From: an uncultured Granulosicoccaceae bacterium
GTDB taxonomy: Bacteria > Pseudomonadota > Gammaproteobacteria > CALCKW01
Direction of reading: 5' to 3'
DNA length: 53,479 nucleotides
Assembly (NCBI GenBank): GCA_937965695.1
Contig: CALCKW010000067.1
Coordinates: forward strand, 1 to 53,479
Both the position numbers and the translations under genes were made by a program. Every line of letters begins with the position of its first letter. Position 1 is the stretch's first letter. The notes under the pieces were generated by a model. It saw nothing but the letters and a program-made list of their open reading frames with translations, was not told where the DNA came from and did not search any database. Shown piece after piece: positions 1-8,973 of the stretch.

Positions 1-264
1 GCGCGATTCTTCGACAGCACAGTCTTCAACACCAAAGTAGACTGTTGTGCCACCAATTCCGGGGTTGGAACCCGCTCTTTGTACCAGTGCTCCACCGGCG
101 CCGTAGGCCCCCATATCAGTGGGGAAGCTCTTCATCTGCACATCTGTGTCAGTGGGGTCTGTCATGTCTTCTAGTGTTTTTTCGAAGACGGTTTGGTAGA
201 AGGCAGTTGCTCTACCCATGTCGCTGACATTGATGTCGAACCAGCCAATTGCGTTCTGTTTCAT
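1..264 (-). CDS. VOC (glyoxalase/bleomycin-resistance) family protein, N-terminal part
   Basis: The reverse strand reads 88 codons from an ATG at 264 to the window edge without a stop, so this is the N-terminal part of a gene cut by the window. The start (MKQNAIGWFDINVSDMGRA) has the first beta strand and helix of the vicinal-oxygen-chelate fold: a short 'WFDINVSDM' strand followed by an 'ATAFYQTVFE' helix. A GAYGAGGALVQ segment follows, as in small VOC proteins annotated as glyoxalase-like. Such proteins are metal-dependent lyases, dioxygenases or resistance proteins of about 120 residues, and the substrate cannot be told. The AraC regulator just upstream in the same orientation may control it. 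The family call is fairly secure; the function is unknown. Confidence 0.75.
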   Translation of the reverse strand, partial: MKQNAIGWFDINVSDMGRATAFYQTVFEKTLEDMTDPTDTDVQMKSFPTDMGAYGAGGALVQRAGSNPGIGGTTVYFGVEDCAVEESR

Positions 265-334
265 GGTTTTGATCCTGTTGAGTGTGAAGTCAGGATCGAT
301 TATGGACAGGCAAGTGATTTAGGTATTGTATAAA

Positions 335-1075
335 TCAGACATCAAATTTGCGGTAGTACTGCGCCGGTGTGTAACCGGTGATCTTACGAAACGAGTGGAT
401 AAAGTGCGATTGATCGGAATAGGTGTCTAGATAGTGTTGTCTAAAAGACTGTTGAAGCCGCAGGACTTTTAAAAAATCGTGGGGCGAAAATCCAGTCGAT
501 TGCTTGAGTGTTCGTTGCAGCTGGCGTGCAGACATATGCGTAGCAGTGGCCATGTCGGCAACGGTGTGAATCGTATCCAAGCTCGACAGTATTTTTGCGG
601 TAACAATGTTAGTTGTAACTAAATGTTGTTCGATCAGTTTTTCTACTAAATGACAAAGTGTGGATTGTTTGACGAGAAAATCTTGTTTAGCCAGTTCGCT
701 ACTTGTCTCTTTAAGAGGCAGGCCGCCGGTGTAGGGTGTCCCCACAAAGCGATCAGTTGTTTCGTCTTGATTGCCTTGCCACACGCCAGGTAAAAACTGG
801 ATACCCACGTAGTGAAATTCTTTGCCTAGATTTAGCACTTCATAGGTGGTGCGAAGTGCGGTAACGCCAGCAATTCTAGTATCGACTTGATTGAAGAGGA
901 TATTAACGCATGCATCAGGTATGGCATGAAGGCAGAAGTCTTCGGGTAGTTTTTGTTCTGTTTTAAGTTCCCAAAAACTATGAACCAGCTCAGATAAGAT
1001 TTCGGGGGGACTAGCCTCCGTGTATTGTACTGATTTTACTGTTTTGTCTACACCATCTTTGACTGGATCATACAT
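335..1075 (-). CDS. AraC-family transcriptional regulator
   Basis: This 246-residue protein has a C-terminal AraC DNA-binding domain. It contains two helix-turn-helix units over about the last 90 residues, with 'VADMATATHMSARQLQRTLKQ' as the first recognition region and 'FRKITGYTPAQYYRKF' as the typical end of the second. The N-terminal 150 residues resemble the DUF6597-type sensor found in short AraC proteins of environmental bacteria ('PEDFCLHAIPDACVNILFN'). The reading frame can be extended to a TTG at 1096, but the ATG at 1075 is the more conventional start. It lies 70 bp upstream of, and in the same direction as, the VOC-family gene, which it may control. The effector is not evident. Confidence 0.85.
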   Translation of the reverse strand: MYDPVKDGVDKTVKSVQYTEASPPEILSELVHSFWELKTEQKLPEDFCLHAIPDACVNILFNQVDTRIAGVTALRTTYEVLNLGKEFHYVGIQFLPGVWQGNQDETTDRFVGTPYTGGLPLKETSSELAKQDFLVKQSTLCHLVEKLIEQHLVTTNIVTAKILSSLDTIHTVADMATATHMSARQLQRTLKQSTGFSPHDFLKVLRLQQSFRQHYLDTYSDQSHFIHSFRKITGYTPAQYYRKFDV

Positions 1076-1321
1076 ACGTCTTTTTTGTCCCTTCAAAGTT
1101 ATATTGCGAGGATGTCAGAGCACTTTGCTGTTCGAAAATAGGATGACACATCATGGTGGTTAAGCGCTAAACCTTTAGGGGTTTCTACTTTCTTTTTGGG
1201 TGAGATGCCATGTTGATTTATTGCTTAGGATTTCAGTTGTATGAAAAGATGGTTGCTAAGCATTTTGCGTTTTGTACGTGCGAGCCAAAATTGAAAATGT
1301 TTTTTGAATCAAATATGAAGT

Positions 1322-2482
1322 TCAGTCTAGATCAAAAGAAAACTCTATTTTCACGTCGAAGCCAGCGTAGTCTTCACTGGGTTGGTCCTCAGCACCGACT
1401 TTATAATCCAGTCGGTTTATAGTGAACTCACCTTTTAGTAGTTTTTTTCCTTCAGTGTTTTCTATGGTAATAGGGAACTCAATCAAGGCACTATTTTCTT
1501 TGATGCTCAAGGTTCCAGCGACAAATATTTCTCCCTCCGCAGATTCTCTGAAGGTCTGTGAGTTAAAAGTTGCTTGTGGATAGTTCTCTGTATCAAACCA
1601 ATCTTTTTCTGACAGCGTGCCCGCAATCTGAGGATCTCCCGCTTGCATTGTAGAAGTCAGGACAATGGCATTAAGCAGGCTTGATTCGGGTTGATCTGGA
1701 TCGTACTTAATCTCAACTTCACTGTCACTAAATGTCCCGACTAAGTTAGCTCCCACTAGTGTGGCTGTAAATCTGACTTCTCCAGTAGCGATAGCGGTTG
1801 GAATCGAGCTAACAGTTACTTTATTTATTGCATATATGCCTGCAGCAATACTCGTTATGACAAATAGTGTTGGCACTAGCCCGGCTGCGAGTTTTCCCGA
1901 TGCGGTGAACAAGGACATTCGTGTTAGCACACCGTCTTTTAGGTAAAAGTGATGACGAAGTGCAGCTCCCACGTGCAAAGCCAAAAGTAATAGCAACAGG
2001 TTTGAAAGCATCTCGTGGATTAGATGAAAAAACTCTGTCAATTGCTCGGCGCTTTGTCCAAACCAACTGATCAGCGGGATATGTGGCCATGGCAAGGTTT
2101 GAAATAGCACGGTTGGAATATTTAACGGAGAGGCAGATACCAACAGCCAGCCAGACAATGGAATGGCAAGCAGTAGAACATAAAAGGCTATATGAGTAGC
2201 ACTGGCAGCTAGTTTCTCCCACTTTGGCCCAGCCACGGGAGGAGGAGGGTTATGCGTTCGACGCCAGTACAACCTGAACAACGATAAAATCAAAATGGCT
2301 ATGCCGAAGGATTTATGCCATTGGGTTAATGTGAATCTAAGGGGATCTTCAGCTTCAAGCCCTGTCATCCATTTCCCAACAGCGAGCATGCCAATAATCA
2401 ACGCCGCAATCAGCCAATGTAAGCCGACTGCGACGCCGCTATATCTCCCTTGATTCTGATAGTGGTTTGGACTATCGGTCAT
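1322..2482 (-). CDS. Cytochrome b561 - YceI domain fusion protein
   Basis: The first ~200 residues form a four-helix cytochrome b561/Ni-hydrogenase-type b cytochrome. Candidate haem-ligand histidines are in 'GLHWLIAALI', 'QWHKSFGIAI', 'ATHIAFYVLL' and 'LALHVGAALRHHF'. A further hydrophobic helix (about 195-220) leads into a periplasmic YceI-like beta-barrel domain ('ATGEVRFTATLVG' onward; 'TLSEKDWFDTENYPQATF' is the YceI signature region). The b561 half is expected to carry electrons from the quinone pool and the YceI half to bind an isoprenoid or lipid. It lies 30 bp downstream of a separate secreted YceI gene, almost certainly in one transcript. The fusion is in one uninterrupted frame of 386 codons. 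Confidence 0.9.
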   Translation of the reverse strand: MTDSPNHYQNQGRYSGVAVGLHWLIAALIIGMLAVGKWMTGLEAEDPLRFTLTQWHKSFGIAILILSLFRLYWRRTHNPPPPVAGPKWEKLAASATHIAFYVLLLAIPLSGWLLVSASPLNIPTVLFQTLPWPHIPLISWFGQSAEQLTEFFHLIHEMLSNLLLLLLALHVGAALRHHFYLKDGVLTRMSLFTASGKLAAGLVPTLFVITSIAAGIYAINKVTVSSIPTAIATGEVRFTATLVGANLVGTFSDSEVEIKYDPDQPESSLLNAIVLTSTMQAGDPQIAGTLSEKDWFDTENYPQATFNSQTFRESAEGEIFVAGTLSIKENSALIEFPITIENTEGKKLLKGEFTINRLDYKVGAEDQPSEDYAGFDVKIEFSFDLD

Positions 2483-2512
2483 TGAGATTCACAAGCACGT
2501 GTTTGATTGTGG

Positions 2513-3112
2513 TTAGCCTTCAGCGAATAATTCAGCAGTGACGCTTAGCGTTACTTCATCGCTGATAAAAGGTGCGTTTTTGCCCAAACCCCAGTCAGAG
2601 CGTAGTAGCGTACCTGACGCACTTATGCCGATAACGGGTTTCTTGGCCATTGGGTGTTCCATTGCACCGTTAACTGTGACTGCCAAAGTGACGGGTTTGG
2701 TGACATCTTTGATGGTGAGATCACCTGTCATCGTATACGAACCATCATCGTTTGCTGTTACTGCAGTACTGGCAAAGGAGATTTCTGGGTGGCCGGCAGC
2801 ATCGAACCACTTGTTGCTAGTTATGTGGTCGTGCCAAATCTCGGAACCGGTAATTATGCTTTCTGTTTTTATAACCATAGTCGCCGTTGATTTACTTGGA
2901 TCGTCGACATCTAGAGCGAGATTCATGTCGAATTCATCGAAACCCAATACAGGATTCGAGAGTCCAAGATGGCTGTACTGAAAATTCACGTACGCATGTG
3001 TGGGGTCCACTGCATAGTTGCCAGAAGGAATAGTGGACAGATCGGCGGCAAATACGCTGGCGCTTGACAGTGCTAGAGCTCCAGCAGCCAACAGAGAATA
3101 AATTGGTTTCAT
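2513..3112 (-). CDS. Secreted YceI family protein
   Basis: This 199-residue protein has a clear Sec signal peptide (MKPIYSLLAAGALALSS, cleavage near SVFA-ADL). A single YceI lipocalin-like domain follows: 'GNYAVDPTHAYVNFQYSHLG' is the canonical start, 'SNKWFDAAGHPEISF' the central motif and 'SDEVTLSVTAEL' the last strand. YceI proteins are periplasmic and bind isoprenoid quinone-like or polyprenyl ligands. A good ribosome-binding site (GAGGGAA) precedes the ATG. The downstream b561-YceI fusion gene starts 30 bp after its stop, so the pair probably forms a redox/isoprenoid operon. The domain call is firm; the ligand is unknown. Confidence 0.92.
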   Translation of the reverse strand: MKPIYSLLAAGALALSSASVFAADLSTIPSGNYAVDPTHAYVNFQYSHLGLSNPVLGFDEFDMNLALDVDDPSKSTATMVIKTESIITGSEIWHDHITSNKWFDAAGHPEISFASTAVTANDDGSYTMTGDLTIKDVTKPVTLAVTVNGAMEHPMAKKPVIGISASGTLLRSDWGLGKNAPFISDEVTLSVTAELFAEG

Positions 3113-3629
3113 CGTTGAGTTCCCTCATTAATTTGACAAGAAGTAATACAAGCGCTTGTTCTATAGTCGCTAAAGTCCGATTGGCCGATAGCGTACAAAG
3201 AACTTAGAGTGTGCAGAGAGCAAGAAATTCACTCTCAATTTACAACGTCATTTTTACTCTATCGCAGCGTCACACACTATACGAAATACTGCCTATTCAC
3301 CACTTTCGTCTAAATGGGGAAGAAGGGCAACGTCCGCGATTCGAATGTGGGATCTCAAAATGCGGTTGAATTGGAATCGTGAAACTTTGCTTATGCTGGG
3401 TGGCAGTCGATGTCGAAAGGACTAAAAGAGGCGGGGCTTAGCGAAAAGCCGTACAGCTGATATTTGCTGACAAATCGAGCTGAGGCTCCTTAGGCGATGG
3501 GCATAGTTCTTACTCAACTCGGCATTCTGTACAAGCCGTCAGCGCGTTAAATATAATAGAAACCCGCTCTTGCCACACTGAAGCTCAGTGACTAGCTTCG
3601 TGACAAGAACGAGTTATAACTGGGTGTAT
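3113..3629. other. Intergenic region between the yceI promoter side and the mannitol operon end
   Basis: No convincing gene in 517 bp. It should hold the promoter of the yceI-b561 pair near 3120-3300, where I see no strong consensus. Its right end carries the terminator of the mannitol operon, listed separately. Confidence 0.6.
3563..3613 (-). terminator. Rho-independent terminator of the mannitol operon
   Basis: Just past the ATPase stop, the minus strand forms a long hairpin. A 14-bp outer stem (plus strand 3563-3576 with 3600-3613, with G-U wobbles) joins, across a 3-nt bulge, a perfect 6-bp inner stem GAAGCT/AGCTTC (3580-3585 and 3594-3599). On the minus strand it is followed directly by a T-rich run (TTTCTATTATAT). 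Confidence 0.75.
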
Positions 3630-4667
3630 CTAGTCGACTCGTGCGCCAGATTCAACGTCGAAAAAGTGCGCTAAATCTGCTTTCACATTGAAGCTTATTG
3701 TTGAACCTTTAGGCACTGAAGGCGGCTTCTCTGTCTTGGCAATGAACTCAACTTTTGAAGGTGTCATTAGGTGGACTAGCGCATATTCGCCTAAGTTCTC
3801 GACAAGCTCTAATGTGCCTTCGATAACCGCTTCGCCGGATTCCACAACCTCAAGATGCTCAGGGCGAATGCCTACTTGCAAATCAGCCGTGATTTCACGG
3901 CCTAGAAGCTTTTCACCACCGGCGTTTAAATCACCAGCTGTGAAGAAGTTCATTTTTGGGCTACCGATAAACTGCGCGACAAACGCATTCTGCGGAAGTT
4001 CATACAGTTCCATCGGAGAGCCGACTTGTTCAATACGTCCGTCTCGCAGTACAACGATTTTATCTGCAAGGGTCATCGCCTCGACTTGATCGTGTGTCAC
4101 GTAAATCATGGTTGTCTGGAGACGCTCATGCAGTCGCGCTATCTCTAGGCGCGTCTGTACTCGCAGTGCGGCGTCCAAGTTTGAAAGTGGCTCATCAAAC
4201 AGAAACACTTCTGGGTCACGGACAATTGCACGACCGATTGCTACGCGTTGCCGTTGTCCACCAGAGAGGTTGCGTGGGCTACGATCAAGATAATCGGTAA
4301 TTTGCAATATTTCAGCTGCTGCTGATACACGGCGTTTTATCTCAGCGGGATCAGTCTTGGCCTGCTTAAGACCAAATGCCATGTTCTTGTAAACCGTCAT
4401 GTGCGGGTAGAGTGCGTAGGTTTGGAATACCATCGCCACGCCTCGTTTTGAGGCAGCCACTTCATTGACTTCAGTGTCGCCAATGGCGACGGTGCCTCCT
4501 GAAATTTCTTCCAAGCCGGCAATCATGCGCAGCAGAGTCGATTTTCCACATCCTGACGGCCCGACAAAAACGACAAATTCACCGTCAACAATATCGAGAT
4601 CGACGCCATGCATAACTTGGACGTCACCGTATCTTTTTTGCACGTTGCGCAGAGTTAGACTGGCCAT
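3630..4667 (-). CDS. mtlK: Polyol (mannitol/sorbitol) ABC transporter ATP-binding protein
   Basis: This 345-residue MalK/UgpC-type ATPase energises the sugar-alcohol importer. It has Walker A '[16 protein letters not shown]' near residue 37, the Q-loop '[17 protein letters not shown]', the signature '[16 protein letters not shown]', Walker B '[10 protein letters not shown]' and the switch histidine in '[14 protein letters not shown]'. The C-terminal ~110 residues are the MalK-type regulatory OB domain ('[10 protein letters not shown]'). Its ATG overlaps the end of the mannitol dehydrogenase gene by 13 nt, which indicates translational coupling. It is the last gene of the operon, as in the Pseudomonas mtl and Rhodobacter smo systems. 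Function is clear; the exact polyol is inferred from the adjacent dehydrogenase. Confidence 0.93.
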   Translation of the reverse strand: MASLTLRNVQKRYGDVQVMHGVDLDIVDGEFVVFVGPSGCGKSTLLRMIAGLEEISGGTVAIGDTEVNEVAASKRGVAMVFQTYALYPHMTVYKNMAFGLKQAKTDPAEIKRRVSAAAEILQITDYLDRSPRNLSGGQRQRVAIGRAIVRDPEVFLFDEPLSNLDAALRVQTRLEIARLHERLQTTMIYVTHDQVEAMTLADKIVVLRDGRIEQVGSPMELYELPQNAFVAQFIGSPKMNFFTAGDLNAGGEKLLGREITADLQVGIRPEHLEVVESGEAVIEGTLELVENLGEYALVHLMTPSKVEFIAKTEKPPSVPKGSTISFNVKADLAHFFDVESGARVD

Positions 4668-6076
4668 TTGGACTCCATTTCTTTAATTTCATGCCGCAAT
4701 GTTTCGGCGAATTCGGGGTAGATAGAGGGCAGGTCGCCCCAGAGCTGTTGATTAGTGACGAAGGCGTCGGTTCCCAGCAATGCCTTGAGGTCGTCCCAAC
4801 TGGGCTCGAGGTAATTGAACCCAATGTTGCCCGCTTCAACATGCCTCGCAAAAACATACCAACTAGCGATACTGCGGATCGAATAGATCGGGACAATGCT
4901 TTGCTCTAGACAACTCTCAAGGGTCGGCCGAATGAAGATGGGAAATTTAACCATGCCATCAGCACAGATTCTTGCGACCGTATCGCCTATGGCAGCATTG
5001 CCAAAGCGCAGTATGATTTTTTGCAGGTATTCTTCTTTCGAGAAGGGCAGCGTCATAGTTAGCGCAGGCAACACCTCTTTGGTCTCGAAATTCTCGAAAT
5101 GCTCCAAGAGGTGAGGCACACGCATTGCCGCGTCAAATGTGTCAACTTGCTCTAACGCTGCGAGGTAAGCAAGTGCTGTATGCCCTCCGTTTAAGACCCT
5201 TATTTTGGTTTCTTCGTAGGGGTCTACATCTGCGGTAACCGTTACGCCAACCTGGGAGAGCTCAGGCATGTCTGCCGAGGCCAAGTTCTGCAAAACCCAC
5301 TGCGAAAAATCTTCTGCCATCACCGGAGATGTCACAGGCATACCAACCAGAGCAGAAATTTCGGTTCCCAACGAATCTGGACTGCGCGGTGTTATTCGAT
5401 CAACCATGGAGCAGGGGAAAGAGACATTGCTCTCTACCCAAGCGACCAACTCTTGTTGCCCACAGGCTTTAAGGTAAGCGAGAAAGTTACTCCCAAGCAT
5501 CTTGCCGTTTTGTCGGATATTGTCGCAACAGGCAATTGTCAAAGGTGCACCTGTTGTAGCCACGCGTTTGGCAATGGCTTCACGCAAAAAGGCGTAGACG
5601 CTTTCGCTGCTTTCACCGGATATCTCAGACTTGATCGTCGGGTCGGCAACATTCAATTGGCCATTGGGGTCGGTGTAGTAGCCACTCTCGGTAACCGTGA
5701 TTGTTACTAGGTGAACTGACGGCAGAGAGAGTAAGGACTCACTTTCAAGCCTTGCGACACTCCAGTCGGCAAACTTCACATGGCTGCGGACGCGGCGTAT
5801 TTTAGCTTGACCATCGCCTGAGTATGATTTTAAAAAGTAACCATCGTGAAGTTTGTTATCTTCTTCAGCTGCTTTGAAGTGTTCTGCTTCAGAGCCACGC
5901 AAATTTACCGCTGCGATGCCCCAGCGCAAGTCACCAGACGCATCCATATAGTCGTCTAAATAGACTGCTTGGTGCGAGCGATGAAACGCACCAAAGCCTA
6001 AATGAACGACGCCAACTTCGCACGTTGATCTGTCGTAAGTCGTTGCAGGAATTTGACCGGCTTGCGTATTACTCAT
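4655..6076 (-). CDS. mtlD: Mannitol 2-dehydrogenase
   Basis: This 473-residue polyol-specific long-chain dehydrogenase would oxidise D-mannitol to D-fructose with NAD. The N-terminal Rossmann fold starts at residue 21 ('VGVVHLGFGAFHRSHQAVYL'). The signature 'KIRVLNGGHTALAYLA' (291-306) supplies the catalytic Lys291, Asn296 and His299, with the same K-x4-N-x2-H spacing as Lys295/Asn300/His303 of Pseudomonas fluorescens MtlD. Length matches the family (about 480-500). Its ATG overlaps the stop of the AraC regulator by 4 nt (ATGA). Related sorbitol, arabitol or mannonate oxidoreductases of the same superfamily are possible, but mannitol 2-dehydrogenase is the best fit. Confidence 0.92.
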   Translation of the reverse strand: MSNTQAGQIPATTYDRSTCEVGVVHLGFGAFHRSHQAVYLDDYMDASGDLRWGIAAVNLRGSEAEHFKAAEEDNKLHDGYFLKSYSGDGQAKIRRVRSHVKFADWSVARLESESLLSLPSVHLVTITVTESGYYTDPNGQLNVADPTIKSEISGESSESVYAFLREAIAKRVATTGAPLTIACCDNIRQNGKMLGSNFLAYLKACGQQELVAWVESNVSFPCSMVDRITPRSPDSLGTEISALVGMPVTSPVMAEDFSQWVLQNLASADMPELSQVGVTVTADVDPYEETKIRVLNGGHTALAYLAALEQVDTFDAAMRVPHLLEHFENFETKEVLPALTMTLPFSKEEYLQKIILRFGNAAIGDTVARICADGMVKFPIFIRPTLESCLEQSIVPIYSIRSIASWYVFARHVEAGNIGFNYLEPSWDDLKALLGTDAFVTNQQLWGDLPSIYPEFAETLRHEIKEMESKWPV

Positions 6077-6966
6077 GATGAGGCCTCGCGTTTTGGTGCT
6101 AAATCTTTACGCGCGGTTTCACGGTATTCGGAAGGTGTCATTCCCCTCACTTTGAGGAAATGCCTATTAAAATTAGCAAGGTTTTTATAGCCTGATTCTT
6201 GTGCAATTGATGTGATTTGATCATCGGAGGCGTACAGCATTCCACACGCCTCACCAATTCGAATTCTGTTTAAAAAATCTACAAAGCTATGCCCAGTGAC
6301 GGCATTGAAGTTTCTACTAAAAGTTATCTCTGTCATGTTCGCCATTTCAGCCGCTTGAGCAACGGAAATGACTTCAGAAAAATTCTTAGTGATGTGGTCG
6401 ACTACTTCTGCGATGCGCGCTTGTTTACTGCCACCTTCTGGTTGGATCAGTTTAGTAATCGACAATGTCTTTTTTTCAGCGTGTTCATTTAATCTCACTA
6501 AAAAGCGAACAAAGGCGAGGATGCGTTCGGCACCTTGGTTGTCACGAATAGACTCCATGTGCCCACGCGCAAACGTTGGATTGAACCCTTCAAAGTGAAT
6601 GCCAGACTGTGCAAGCTGTAATAACTTCAGTACTTGTGAAAACTCTGGAAAACCTTCAGCAAGCTTCTCTACGCTCTCGTGACTGAACTGAATCAACATG
6701 TCACGTATACCAACAGGCTTTGACCACACTTGGTCAGTAATCCAGTTGTGCGGAAGGTTAGGGCCGGTCATAAACAAATCGCCCGCTTTAAAATCCCCGA
6801 TGTAGTCACCCACAAAAGCTTTTCCGCGTGTATCGACTACTAAATGCAACTCGTACTCTACGTGCGCATGCCATCGACACAAGTCTGACGGCCACCCATG
6901 TTCCAAGTAGCGTATTGATCGCGTACTGCGATCAACGGTTTCAATTTCGGGTTCGATAATCGACAT
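6073..6966 (-). CDS. mtlR: AraC-family regulator of the mannitol operon
   Basis: This 297-residue protein has an N-terminal cupin-like sensor domain ('RWHAHVEYELHLVVDTRGKAF', 'GDLFMTGPNLPHNWI') and a C-terminal AraC DNA-binding domain. The first helix-turn-helix is near 'VAQAAEMANMTEITFSRNFNAVTG' and the second ends in 'HFLKVRGMTPSEYRE'. It sits inside the operon between the permease and dehydrogenase genes and overlaps the latter by 4 nt, so it is made together with its targets. MtlR of Pseudomonas fluorescens, an AraC-type activator of mannitol genes, is the natural comparison. The role as polyol-responsive activator is inferred from family and position. Confidence 0.88.
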   Translation of the reverse strand: MSIIEPEIETVDRSTRSIRYLEHGWPSDLCRWHAHVEYELHLVVDTRGKAFVGDYIGDFKAGDLFMTGPNLPHNWITDQVWSKPVGIRDMLIQFSHESVEKLAEGFPEFSQVLKLLQLAQSGIHFEGFNPTFARGHMESIRDNQGAERILAFVRFLVRLNEHAEKKTLSITKLIQPEGGSKQARIAEVVDHITKNFSEVISVAQAAEMANMTEITFSRNFNAVTGHSFVDFLNRIRIGEACGMLYASDDQITSIAQESGYKNLANFNRHFLKVRGMTPSEYRETARKDLAPKREASS

Positions 6967-7017
6967 ATAATTAACCGAGCACTTCTACGACGATTGAATC
7001 AAAGGCGCTTAAAACCA

Positions 7018-7854
7018 TCATTTCACTGCACCGAAGGTCAAGCCACGCACCAACTGCTTCTGGCAAAACCATCCCAGGACGATGATCGGCCCAACGGCGG
7101 CTGTTGATACAGCGGACAAACGACCGAAGAACAAGCCCTCTGGGGCTCGATTACCTTCGATCAACTTAGAGAGGGTTGCCGCTTCTGTTGTTGTCAGGCG
7201 TACTGTCCAATAAGCTTCGTTCCAACAGAAAATAAAAGTTAAAAGTGCAGTCGACGCCACACCACCCCAAGCTAGAGGAATAAGAATGTCTTTGATTTCG
7301 CCCCAAGTTGTAACACCATCCATTTTGCTCGCCTCAATGATCTCTTTTGGAATCTCTTTGAAGTAAGTGAAAAGCATCCAGATGACGATAGGCAAATTGA
7401 TAAGGCAAAGGACCAAGATAACCAAAAAATGGGTATCGAAGATCCCGAGGAAATTCTTGGTCAAGAATGTCATGGGGTAGAGAACTGCGGCAGCTGGCAA
7501 CATTTTTGTTGACAACATCCACATTAAAATGTCCTTGGTATGTCGGCTTGGATTAAATGCCATCGCATAGGCCGCTGGTACACCTACAACCAGCGCAAAC
7601 AGAGTAGCGAATGATGAGGTAATGACTGAATTAACGGCAAAACGCCAGTAATCGTAATTCTCAGTCATGTTGAGATAGTTCTCGAGTGTTGGTGTAAACG
7701 AGAACAAAAACTCAGGTTTTACAGCATCGGCGTCCGTTTTAAAGCTGGTAAAGATCAGCCAGAAGATCGGAAAGAAAAAGATAAGCGCGATGATCCAAGC
7801 CACTATGGGCCAGAACACATCACCAAACTTGGATTTTTGAGAAACTGTAGCCAT
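7018..7854 (-). CDS. mtlG: Polyol ABC transporter permease, MalG type
   Basis: This 278-residue inner-membrane permease has six predicted helices, beginning with 'FWPIVAWIIALIFFFPIFWLI'. The binding-protein-dependent transport signature (EAA loop) is 'EIIEASKMDGVTTWGEIKDILIPLAW', which docks the ATPase. 'SFKTDADA' after the first helix is typical of the MalG branch. Its start is 8 nt past the stop of the partner permease gene and the AraC gene follows after 51 bp, all in one operon. It forms the heterodimeric channel with the MalF-type subunit. Confidence 0.92.
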   Translation of the reverse strand: MATVSQKSKFGDVFWPIVAWIIALIFFFPIFWLIFTSFKTDADAVKPEFLFSFTPTLENYLNMTENYDYWRFAVNSVITSSFATLFALVVGVPAAYAMAFNPSRHTKDILMWMLSTKMLPAAAVLYPMTFLTKNFLGIFDTHFLVILVLCLINLPIVIWMLFTYFKEIPKEIIEASKMDGVTTWGEIKDILIPLAWGGVASTALLTFIFCWNEAYWTVRLTTTEAATLSKLIEGNRAPEGLFFGRLSAVSTAAVGPIIVLGWFCQKQLVRGLTFGAVK

Positions 7855-7862
7855 GTCGGTGC

Positions 7863-8804
7863 CTAATCCATCATGTTCTTGCCAACCATACGCAGCAAGA
7901 AGATCGCTACGATGTTGGCGAGTATTACGGCGAAGATGCCAGTTGCGCTGGCTGCGCCAATATTGTTCGAAGTGAATTCGCCGATGAGGTAGGGTAAGTT
8001 TTTGTTGCCGTTACCTCGGCTGACAATTTCAATCTCAGCGTACAGCGAGAGATGAAAAATCGATTGAATCATCACCACGATTGCAATTGGTCTTGCCAAG
8101 TGCGGTACCGTCAAATTTCGAAATCTTGACCATGCATTTGCGCCATCAAGAATCGCCGCTTCTTTTTGGCTTTCGTCTTCAGACTGCAGCGATGTCATAA
8201 AAATCAGGACAGCGAAAGGGGTCCATTGCCAGGTCACCATGATAATGACGGCGTAAGCAGAGGTTTGTGTTGCCCGAAATGACATCGGCACAATCTCCGG
8301 CCACATCGAGAAGAATGCACCTATTACGGGGAAGTTTTTGAGGCCTGCAACGATTTCGTTTATGCCTGAAACAGCGATTCCATTGAGACCCAAAACAGGG
8401 TCAAGGATCATATTGATCCACAGCACTGCATTAACCGCAGGCATGATGAAAAACGGTGATATGAGCAGGACGCGCACGATTCCGCGGCCTGGAAAAGATC
8501 TGTTAACTAACATCGCAAGGGCCAAGCCCAATATGACGGTCAAAATTAAGATGCTACTGACAATAAAGACGCTGTTTTGGACGGCAAACCAAAAATCTTT
8601 CGCGTTGTACAAAACGTATTCGTAATTGCCAAAGCCTCGCCAATTGCTAAGGGCAGGCGTTGTCCATTCAGGTTTCCGCAAGCTGTTAAGCACGTATCGA
8701 ATGAACGAAAAATATAGCGTCATGCTGAGAGGAACAAGCATCCAAAGCAGCAATAGAATGACGGCAGGTGTTTGTAATAAACGAGGTAGTGTTCTTTTTG
8801 ACAT
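7863..8804 (-). CDS. mtlF: Polyol ABC transporter permease, MalF type
   Basis: This 313-residue inner-membrane permease has six helices; the first is 'PAVILLLLWMLVPLSMTLYFSFIRY', characteristic of MalF/UgpA-type subunits. The EAA loop 'KEAAILDGANAWSRFRNLTVPHLA' lies near residues 210-235. It is separated from the binding-protein gene by about 170 bp containing a strong hairpin, and is followed closely by mtlG. It is the partner subunit of the transmembrane channel of the mannitol importer. Confidence 0.92.
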   Translation of the reverse strand: MSKRTLPRLLQTPAVILLLLWMLVPLSMTLYFSFIRYVLNSLRKPEWTTPALSNWRGFGNYEYVLYNAKDFWFAVQNSVFIVSSILILTVILGLALAMLVNRSFPGRGIVRVLLISPFFIMPAVNAVLWINMILDPVLGLNGIAVSGINEIVAGLKNFPVIGAFFSMWPEIVPMSFRATQTSAYAVIIMVTWQWTPFAVLIFMTSLQSEDESQKEAAILDGANAWSRFRNLTVPHLARPIAIVVMIQSIFHLSLYAEIEIVSRGNGNKNLPYLIGEFTSNNIGAASATGIFAVILANIVAIFLLRMVGKNMMD

Positions 8805-8924
8805 AGCTCTTTAAACCTTACAAGACCGTGGCGAAAAATAGCTTAAAGGTACGTAAGAATAGACTTGCTTCAAAACGGTAAAAAAACCTATTTGAAACAG
8901 TGATCGGTGATTTGGGTATTAAAA

Positions 8925-8948
8925 GGCTCGGCGGGGTTCCGCCGAGCC
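8925..8948 (-). terminator. Perfect 10-bp hairpin between binding-protein and permease genes
   Basis: The arms GGCTCGGCGG (8925-8934) and CCGCCGAGCC (8939-8948) pair perfectly around a 4-nt loop. On the minus strand the stem is followed by TTTTAAT. It lies 26 bp past the binding-protein stop. In binding-protein-dependent operons such a hairpin usually acts as a partial terminator or 3' mRNA stabiliser, giving more binding protein than permease. Confidence 0.85.
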
Positions 8949-8973
8949 TCTCTGGTTACTTTAGGCAGAGGGC

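Noticed and set aside
1210..1422. Short plus-strand frame after the AraC gene
   Set aside because: It overlaps the end of the b561-YceI gene and has no ribosome-binding site or family resemblance.
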